NCBI GenBank assembly: GCA_023484675.1
Contig: JAMDAP010000126.1
Span: 1-11,401, forward strand
DNA length: 11,401 nt
Direction: 5' to 3'
DNA from: Bacillota bacterium
GTDB taxonomy: Bacteria > Bacillota_E > Symbiobacteriia > JAMDAP01
Part shown: positions 6,443 through 11,401 of the stretch, piece after piece
How the letters are laid out: each line of letters starts with the position of its first letter
Numbering within the stretch: the first letter of the stretch is position 1
Notes under the pieces: generated by a model
Database searches by the model: none
The model's input: only the letters and a program-made list of their open reading frames with translations
What the model was told of the DNA's origin: nothing
Position numbers and translations under genes: made by a program

Positions 6443-7310
6443 CAGCCACATTGCCGTGACGGAAGAGGCCCCCGCTCCGGGCCGCAACCGCAGCGCCTGG
6501 CCCCGCTTTGCCCGGCAGCCGGGCGGCGCGGCCGCCCTGGGTCTGCTGGTTCTGCTCTACGTGGCGGCCGTCCTGGGTCCCTTGGTCTACCGCGTCTCCC
6601 CGACCCTTACCAACCCACTATTCGCCACGGCCGGACCCAGCCCGCAGCACTGGCTTGGTACCGACGAGCTTGGGCGTGACCTGCTGGCGCGGCTCCTCTA
6701 TGGCGGCCGCGTGACCCTGTCCGTGGGCCTGGTGTCGATGCTGGTGGCAATGCTCGTGGGCACCCTGGTCGGTGCCCTGGGCGGATACTATCGCGGCTGG
6801 GTGGAAATCGTCCTGATGCGTTTGGTGGACGTCTTCATGGCCGTCCCGGCCTTCTTCCTGATCCTGGCCGAGTTGACTGTCTTCGGCCGCAACCCAGCCG
6901 TCGTGGTCATCGTCGTCGGGCTCAGCTTCTGGATGCAGGTGGCACGGATCGTCCACGGCGAGTTCGTCCGCTACCGCGAGCGCGAGTTCGTTGAGGCCCA
7001 GCACGCTCTGGGGGCGCCGGACTGGCGCATCATCTTCCTGCACATCCTGCCCCAGGCCCTGCCCTCCGCCGTGGTTCTGACCACCCTCGGCGTCGCCTGG
7101 TCGGTGATGACCGAGACCGGCCTCAGCTACCTCGGGCTCGGCATCCAGCCGCCCCTGGCCTCCTGGGGCAACATGCTGCAGAACGCCCAGACCTACCTTT
7201 GGACCAAGCCCCTGCTGGCGGTCTATCCCGGAGCCCTCATCGCCCTTACAGTCCTCTCCTTCAACATGCTGGGCAACGCCCTGCGGGACGTGCTTGACCC
7301 CAAACTCTAG
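6435..7310 (+). CDS. dppC: Peptide ABC transporter permease, DppC/OppC family (copy 1)
   Basis: This 291-residue membrane protein pairs with the DppB-like permease. A short cytoplasmic tail (1-30) precedes membrane segment 1 (about 31-52). The DppC hallmark LGTDELGRD is at 74-82, followed by segments near 94-116, 130-150, 155-172, 209-232 and 263-283. The EAA coupling loop is EFVEAQHALGAPDWRII (184-200), with Gln in place of the usual second Ala. The C-terminus LSFNMLGNALRDVLDPKL is standard. Its ATG lies inside the end of the preceding gene (8-base overlap), with GAGGG (6424-6428) six bases upstream, implying tight co-translation. The dipeptidase starts 26 bases after it. Confidence 0.95.
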   Translation: MSSSHIAVTEEAPAPGRNRSAWPRFARQPGGAAALGLLVLLYVAAVLGPLVYRVSPTLTNPLFATAGPSPQHWLGTDELGRDLLARLLYGGRVTLSVGLVSMLVAMLVGTLVGALGGYYRGWVEIVLMRLVDVFMAVPAFFLILAELTVFGRNPAVVVIVVGLSFWMQVARIVHGEFVRYREREFVEAQHALGAPDWRIIFLHILPQALPSAVVLTTLGVAWSVMTETGLSYLGLGIQPPLASWGNMLQNAQTYLWTKPLLAVYPGALIALTVLSFNMLGNALRDVLDPKL

Positions 7311-7336
7311 AACTTCGCCCCCAACACGAGGAAGGG

Positions 7337-8548
7337 ATGTTCGAGGTGCAGCGCAAGAACTACAACGGATACAAGTCGTTTCAATACCTGACGCCCGGGG
7401 TTGACTACAAGGAGTTCAAGATGGCCAAGGAGGTCGGCCGCGTCGCCTCCTACGACATGGGCCTCACCGCCGAGGAGCAGGCTCGGGTAGACCGTATCTT
7501 CCAGGAGAACCTGGTGATCTCCCTGCATGATCACGCCTTCGTCGTCCCCGACAACGTCAATGAGATCTGGGAGTACCGCCGCTGGGGCCGGGACTGGACG
7601 GGCTACGAAGGTCTCAGCATTTCAGGCCTCGATGCCATCTTCGACAACATGATGGACGGCACCGCCCTCATCACCTCCCGCAACGGCTGGAAATGGGACG
7701 ACATCATCTTCGACATTGGCATGCGGCTCAGCGACATCGCCCACCAGGACATGGTCATCCTGGGCCTGACCACGGAGGACATCCGGAGGGCCAAGCGGAA
7801 CGGCCAGATTGCCTTCATCGTCTCGCTGGAGTCGGCCACGCCGATTGAAAACGAAGTGGACCGCATTGACATCCTCTATGGGCTGGGCGTCCGTCTCATG
7901 GGTGTGGTCTACAGCGAGTCCAACACCCTGGGATCGGGCCTGCGAGAGGCGCGGGACGCCGGGCTCACTGAGTTCGGCCGGCAGGCGGTGCGGCGGATGA
8001 ACCAGTTGGGCATCGCCGTGGACGTTTCCCACGCCGGCGACCAGACCTCCCTGGATACCATCGAGGCTTCGGATAAGCCCGTGTTCATCACCCATGCCGG
8101 CGCACGCTCGCTATGGAACTCAAACCGGCTGAAGCCGGACAAGGTGCTTCGCGCCTGTGCGGCCAAAGGCGGGGTGATCGGCATTGAGGCAGCGCCCCAC
8201 ACGACCCTGACCCCCAAGCACCCGCAGCACTCCCTGGAGTCGATCATGGAGCATTTTGAGTACGTGGCCGACCTGGTGGGCATCGACCACGCGTCCTTTG
8301 GCCCCGACACCCTTTTCGGCGATCACGTGGGACTTCACCACGCCTTTGCCAACCAGCTCTCCATCTCCCAGTCCCATGGCAAGAAGGCCTTCGATGAGGT
8401 GGAGTACGTGGCGGGCATCGAGAACCCGGCGGAGGCGTTTCCGAACATCGTTGGGTGGCTGGTGAAGCACGGGTACTCCGACGAGGACGTCGCCAAGGTC
8501 ATCGGTGGCAACACGATGCGGGTGTTGGAGCAGGTTTGGTGGAAGTAG
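7337..8548 (+). CDS. M19-type (membrane/renal dipeptidase family) metallopeptidase
   Basis: This 403-residue predicted zinc dipeptidase would cut imported dipeptides. Family landmarks can be placed by position: HDH at 64-66 (where relatives have HxD), Glu165 in SLESATP, His232 in DVSHAGD, His253 in ITHAG, Arg264, Asp324 in FGPD, and the C-terminal GGNTMRVLEQVW (390-401). There is no signal peptide, so it should act in the cytoplasm. The first metal-binding motif differs from the consensus: the second ligand appears to be His66 rather than Asp. The ATG at 7337 follows GAGGAAGGG with very short spacing. An ATG at 7421 has a better-placed AAGGAG (7409-7414), so a product 28 residues shorter is possible, although the N-terminal block looks like conserved sequence. 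M19 members also include non-peptide dipeptidase-like enzymes, so the substrate is not certain. Confidence 0.88.
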   Translation: MFEVQRKNYNGYKSFQYLTPGVDYKEFKMAKEVGRVASYDMGLTAEEQARVDRIFQENLVISLHDHAFVVPDNVNEIWEYRRWGRDWTGYEGLSISGLDAIFDNMMDGTALITSRNGWKWDDIIFDIGMRLSDIAHQDMVILGLTTEDIRRAKRNGQIAFIVSLESATPIENEVDRIDILYGLGVRLMGVVYSESNTLGSGLREARDAGLTEFGRQAVRRMNQLGIAVDVSHAGDQTSLDTIEASDKPVFITHAGARSLWNSNRLKPDKVLRACAAKGGVIGIEAAPHTTLTPKHPQHSLESIMEHFEYVADLVGIDHASFGPDTLFGDHVGLHHAFANQLSISQSHGKKAFDEVEYVAGIENPAEAFPNIVGWLVKHGYSDEDVAKVIGGNTMRVLEQVWWK

Positions 8549-8648
8549 GGCGCCTCCTTGCTTGTAACCTCGCGGACGATGTCGCCAACCTTCAACCGCC
8601 CCGCCACGATCGCCGCCTTTTCCCCGCTAAGGCAGCAGGATTTTAGCA

Positions 8649-8673
8649 TGGGAAAGAGAATCCATGTTTCCCA
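8649..8673. repeat. Perfect inverted repeat TGGGAAA-N11-TTTCCCA
   Basis: TGGGAAA (8649-8655) and TTTCCCA (8667-8673) are exact complements, separated by 11 bases. The symmetry and the position about 40 bases before the start of binding protein 2 suit a transcription-factor operator, but I recognise no known regulator box. It could also form an RNA hairpin with a large loop. Confidence 0.45.
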
Positions 8674-8685
8674 AATAAGGCGATA

Positions 8686-8704
8686 AACCCCAGCGCGGGG
8701 GGTT
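8686..8704 (+). promoter_or_regulatory. Hairpin covering the G-rich ribosome site of binding protein 2
   Basis: AACCCC (8686-8691) pairs with GGGGTT (8699-8704) around a 7-base loop. The only Shine-Dalgarno-like sequence for the next gene is the G-run 8697-8702, nine bases before GTG 8712, and it lies within this hairpin. A TTG at 8703 would abut the G-run with no spacing, which is why GTG 8712 is preferred as the start. Confidence 0.45.
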
Positions 8705-8711
8705 GATCCGT

Positions 8712-10415
8712 GTGTTGAGAAAGCTCTTTGCGCCAAGGCCGCTGCGTCTTGCTGCCGCGTCCGCGGTTATGGCCGCGCTGGCCATCTCCCTGACTGCCTG
8801 CGGCGGCAAGTCCGCCCTGGGTCCGGACCAGCAACAGCCTTCGTCCCAGCCGTCCGGCGGGGGCGCCGCTTCGGGCGGGCCCGCCTCCGGGGGCAGCCTC
8901 ACCGTGGCCTACAAGGACGACCTGGCCACCCTGGACCCGGCCATCGGCTACGACTGGACCAACTGGCCAGCCGAGAAGATGGTCTTTGACGGCCTCCTCG
9001 ACTATGACGAGACCACCAACCTGGTGCCGCGCCTGGCCGATGGCATGCCCCAGGTCAGCAGCGACGCCAAGGTGTACACCTTTACGCTCAAGAAGGGCGT
9101 CAAGTTCCACAACGGCCGCGAGCTGAAGGCCGACGACGTGGCCTATACCATTACGCGCGTGCTGGACCCAAAGACGAAGAGTCCCGGCGCCGGCTTCTTC
9201 ACCGGCATCGCCGGGGCTCAGGACTTCATCGACGGCAAGGCCACCAGCGTATCCGGCATCAAGGTGAAAGATCCGTATACCATCGAGTTCACCCTGGCCC
9301 AGCCCGACGTCACCTTCCTCAACAAGATGGCTTTGAACTTCGCCTTCATCGTGCCCAAGGAGGAAGTCGACAAGTCCGGCGATAACTTCGGTCACCACCC
9401 GGTGGGCACGGGCCCCTTCGTCTTCAAGGACTGGGTGTCGGGCCAGCAGCTGACCTTTGAGAAGAATCCCAACTACTTCGTGCCCGGCCTGCCGCGGTTG
9501 GACAAGGTGACCATTCAGGTGGGCGTGGCCCCCGAGGTAGCCCTGCTGCGGGTGGAGAAGGGGGACCTGGACCTGATGGGCGATCCCATCCCTGCCGCCG
9601 AGTACGCCCGCATCAAGAACGACCCGGCCTGGAAGGACCGCCTCACCACCCAGCCCCAGGTCAGCACCATCTACGTGGCCATCAACACTCAGGTCAAGCC
9701 CTTTAACGACGTTCGGGTGCGCCAAGCTCTGAACATGGCCATTGACAAGGAGCGCATCGTCAAGCTAATGGGCGGCCGCGGCACCGTGGCGAACCAGATC
9801 CTGCCGCCGCTGATGCCCGGCTACGACAAGGACTATAAGGGCTATCCCTACGACCCGGATGGGGCCAAGAAGCTGCTGGCCGAGGCCGGCTACCCGAAGG
9901 GCTTCTCCACCAGCATGGAGGCCATCTCCACCGATCCACAGCCCAAGCTGGCGGAGTCCATTCAGCAGGACCTGGCCAAGATCGGTGTCAAGCTGACCCT
10001 GCGCACCCTGGCCTCCAGCACCGTGATTGAGGATGCCGGCACGCCAGGCAAGGTGCCCCTGGTCTGGTCCGGTGGTCTGGCCTGGATCCAGGACTATCCG
10101 GATCCAGACGATTTCTACGGCCCCATCCTGGGTTCGGCTTCGGCCGTGCAAGGCGGCTGGAACTGGTCCTGGTACGCCAACCCCGAGGCCGACAAGCTGG
10201 CCGACAAGGCCCGCGGCATGACCGACAAGGCAGCCCGCATGGAAGTCATCAAGCAGCTTTTTGGCAAGCTGATGGACGACGCCGTCTGGGTGCCGGTCTA
10301 CAACGCCCAGTACGACATCGCCCACTCCGAGAAGTTGAAGGGTGAGCCCCAGGACTTCGCCCACCCGGAGCACACCCTCCGCTACGAGTACCTCTGGAAG
10401 GCGTCCGGGCAATGA
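8712..10415 (+). CDS. Peptide-binding lipoprotein, ABC transporter solute-binding family 5 (copy 2)
   Basis: This protein has 567 residues from GTG 8712, or 570 if TTG 8703 is used. It is a second extracellular solute-binding lipoprotein, distinct in sequence from copy 1. A basic N-terminus and hydrophobic core (about 11-26) end in the lipobox LTAC, giving Cys30 as the lipidated residue. A flexible Ser/Gly/Pro/Gln-rich linker spans about 31-61. Family-5 features follow: LTVAYKDDLATLDPA, VFDGLLDYDE, the YTFTLKKGVKFHNGREL block, PVGTGPFVFKDW, and a YPYDPDGAKKLLAEAGYPKGF motif resembling copy 1. The stop overlaps the next permease start as ATGA. The ligand is probably a peptide of a different size or composition from that of copy 1, inferred only from duplication with divergence. 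Confidence 0.93.
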   Translation: MLRKLFAPRPLRLAAASAVMAALAISLTACGGKSALGPDQQQPSSQPSGGGAASGGPASGGSLTVAYKDDLATLDPAIGYDWTNWPAEKMVFDGLLDYDETTNLVPRLADGMPQVSSDAKVYTFTLKKGVKFHNGRELKADDVAYTITRVLDPKTKSPGAGFFTGIAGAQDFIDGKATSVSGIKVKDPYTIEFTLAQPDVTFLNKMALNFAFIVPKEEVDKSGDNFGHHPVGTGPFVFKDWVSGQQLTFEKNPNYFVPGLPRLDKVTIQVGVAPEVALLRVEKGDLDLMGDPIPAAEYARIKNDPAWKDRLTTQPQVSTIYVAINTQVKPFNDVRVRQALNMAIDKERIVKLMGGRGTVANQILPPLMPGYDKDYKGYPYDPDGAKKLLAEAGYPKGFSTSMEAISTDPQPKLAESIQQDLAKIGVKLTLRTLASSTVIEDAGTPGKVPLVWSGGLAWIQDYPDPDDFYGPILGSASAVQGGWNWSWYANPEADKLADKARGMTDKAARMEVIKQLFGKLMDDAVWVPVYNAQYDIAHSEKLKGEPQDFAHPEHTLRYEYLWKASGQ

Positions 10416-11338
10416 CGGCCCTTCCCTCTCCCCTCAACGTGGACGGGGTGGAGGTGCAGGCGCAGGCGGCGGACAGTTATCTGGCCGCCGCCTGGCGCCG
10501 CTTCCGTAAGAATCGGCCGGCCCTGCTGGGGGGCATCTTCGTGCTCGTGCTGATAGCCGTCGCTATCCTGGCGCCGGTGCTCTCGCCCCATAACCCGGCG
10601 AACCAGTTCAACCAGGGCCTCACCGAGCAGGGGCTGCCCGTCCCCAGCACTCTGCCGGGGAGTACCCAGTTCATCCTGGGCACGGACCAGAACGGCCGCG
10701 ACCTGCTCTCCCGCATCATCTGGGGGGCCCGGGCCTCACTCACGGTGGGGGTGCTGGCCAATGGCATGGCCCTGGGCATTGGCGTCCTGCTGGGGGCCAC
10801 CGCCGGCTATGTGCGCGGCTGGGCCGGCAATGCCATCATGCGCTTCACCGACATGATGATGGCCTTCCCCACTCTGCTCCTGGCCATCGCTCTGGCCGCC
10901 ATCCTGCGCCCGAGCCTCGGTATCATCATCGTGGTGATCGGCGCCGTTTACTGGACCTGGATCGCCCGGGTGGTCTACGGCGAGGTCATGGCTATCCGGG
11001 AGCGGCAGTTCGTCGAGGCGGCCCGGGCTATCGGCGCCCCGGGCAGCCGCATTATCGTGCGGCACATCCTACCCCACCTGATGCCGACCATCATCGTCTG
11101 GGGCACCCTGGGCGTCGCCAACAACGTCATGCTGGAGGCGGCCCTCAGCTACCTGGGTATTGGGGTGCAGCCGCCCACTCCCTCCTGGGGCGGCATGATC
11201 CAGCAGGGGCAGTATTTCTACCGTGCTGCCCCTTGGCTGGTGCTCTACCCCGGCCTGGCCATCATGCTGACGGTTCTGAGCTTCAACCTTTTGGGCGACG
11301 GGCTGCGCGATGCCCTGGACCCCTACCAGAGGAGGTAG
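10412..11338 (+). CDS. dppC: Peptide ABC transporter permease, DppC/OppC family (copy 2)
   Basis: This 308-residue inner-membrane permease serves the second module. A cytoplasmic N-terminal tail (1-35) precedes membrane segment 1 (about 37-57). An extracytoplasmic loop of about 30 residues separates it from the hallmark LGTDQNGRD (89-97). Remaining segments lie near 109-133, 146-165, 168-186, 222-242 and 275-295. The EAA coupling loop is FVEAARAIGAPGSRII (200-215), closer to consensus than copy 1. The C-terminus LLGDGLRDALDPYQRR is typical. It starts inside the stop of binding protein 2 (ATGA) and is followed four bases later by a B-type permease. The order binding protein-C-B is the reverse of the first module. 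No second ATPase pair is visible, so it may share DppD/DppF or have its own beyond the window. Confidence 0.95.
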   Translation: MTALPSPLNVDGVEVQAQAADSYLAAAWRRFRKNRPALLGGIFVLVLIAVAILAPVLSPHNPANQFNQGLTEQGLPVPSTLPGSTQFILGTDQNGRDLLSRIIWGARASLTVGVLANGMALGIGVLLGATAGYVRGWAGNAIMRFTDMMMAFPTLLLAIALAAILRPSLGIIIVVIGAVYWTWIARVVYGEVMAIRERQFVEAARAIGAPGSRIIVRHILPHLMPTIIVWGTLGVANNVMLEAALSYLGIGVQPPTPSWGGMIQQGQYFYRAAPWLVLYPGLAIMLTVLSFNLLGDGLRDALDPYQRR

Positions 11339-11342
11339 ACGC

Positions 11343-11401
11343 ATGGCCAGATTCCTCCTGCGGCGCATCTTGCTGGCCGTGCCGGTGGTGCTGGGCATCT
11401 C
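11343..11401 (+). CDS. Start of a second DppB/OppB-family permease (partial, cut by window end)
   Basis: Only 19 codons are present, encoding MARFLLRRILLAVPVVLGI, a basic start running straight into a hydrophobic helix. This is the usual N-terminus of DppB-type permeases (compare MLSYLARRL in the first module). AGAGGAGG (11328-11335) lies seven bases upstream, within the end of the preceding permease gene. Only the N-terminus is visible, so the family call rests on this short match and on the need for a B partner for the preceding C permease. Confidence 0.75.
   Translation, partial: MARFLLRRILLAVPVVLGI

Larger units (their letters stand above)
8549..8711 (+). other. Intergenic region between the two transport modules
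   Basis: No gene is supported. Three structures are visible. An imperfect stem pairs GCCGCCTT (8612-8619) with AAGGCAGC (8629-8636), has one mismatch and is followed by AGGATTTTAGC; it could be a weak terminator. A perfect inverted repeat lies at 8649-8673, and a hairpin at 8686-8704 covers the G-rich ribosome site of binding protein 2. I find no convincing -35/-10 pair, so whether this is a new transcription unit or read-through from the dipeptidase is unresolved. Confidence 0.4.

Noticed and set aside
5330..6487. Long minus-strand open frame (385 codons) opposite the dppB-like permease
   Set aside because: It is rich in His, Gln, Gly and Arg, as expected for the antisense of a GC-rich gene. 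The + strand frame is a clear permease with all family motifs.
8540..8645. Minus-strand stretch in the gap encoding a plausible segment (AGRLKVGDIVREVTSKEA)
   Set aside because: It looks protein-like for about 20 residues but has no start with a ribosome site, and the same frame runs on into the antisense of the dipeptidase gene. It may be chance or a gene remnant; not enough to annotate.
8612..8645. Intrinsic terminator after the dipeptidase
   Set aside because: The stem has a mismatch and a 9-base loop, and the ATTTT tract is offset from the stem by several bases. Too weak to call as a separate terminator.
8643..9725. Long minus-strand open frame (360 codons) opposite binding protein 2
   Set aside because: It is a GC-rich codon-bias shadow of the lipoprotein gene, with no domain or ribosome site.
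1..11401. CRISPR arrays, tRNA or rRNA genes, insertion sequences, phage or defence genes
   Set aside because: No regularly spaced repeats, cloverleaf-like sequences, transposase motifs or terminal inverted repeats were seen by reading the sequence.

Overview
The window is about 11.4 kb of GC-rich DNA, with every supported gene on the + strand and nearly all of it coding. It is an accessory peptide-scavenging locus: one pair of oligopeptide/dipeptide ABC ATPases, two sets of substrate-binding lipoprotein plus permeases (the second cut off by the window end), and two peptidases. Strong Shine-Dalgarno sites (AAGGAGG, AAAGGAGG), lipoprotein binding proteins, and a ykkC-family riboswitch with an intrinsic terminator fit a high-GC Firmicute of the Symbiobacterium/Thermaerobacter/Sulfobacillus kind. 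That placement is an inference, because no rRNA or marker gene is present.

Layout. Positions 1-208 are a leader with two perfect short inverted repeats and possibly the tail of an unidentified upstream gene. Positions 209-2319 hold the ATPase pair (dppD-like and dppF-like, overlapping by ATGA). Positions 2320-2864 are a 545-base non-coding stretch. It contains a sigma-A-type promoter (TTGTCA-18-TATAAT), a ykkC-family aptamer (about 2506-2676), a terminator that uses the aptamer's own 3' strand, and an unexplained second leader segment. Positions 2865-8548 hold a proline-iminopeptidase-like hydrolase, binding lipoprotein 1, permease B, permease C and an M19-type dipeptidase, closely spaced and probably one transcript. 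After a 163-base gap, binding lipoprotein 2 (8712-10415), a second C-type permease (10412-11338) and the first 19 codons of a second B-type permease (11343 onward) follow.

How it works together. The lipoproteins capture peptides outside the cell, the B/C permease pairs carry them in, and DppD/DppF power transport, possibly for both permease sets since only one ATPase pair is visible. Inside, the S33 hydrolase and the M19 peptidase would release amino acids. The riboswitch sits after the ATPase genes and before the peptidase/binding protein/permease genes. RNA control therefore applies to the substrate-specific half, while the ATPases are transcribed separately.

The most interesting element is the riboswitch. 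Its conserved blocks (TAGGGTTCCG, GGTCCAAG, ACACCG and the GGGT/ACCC stem) match the ykkC superfamily, and details favour subtype 2 (ppGpp or PRPP) over guanidine-I. With a peptide-uptake operon downstream, the working hypothesis is a ppGpp-sensing ON switch that opens peptide scavenging during amino-acid starvation. The ligand assignment is inference.
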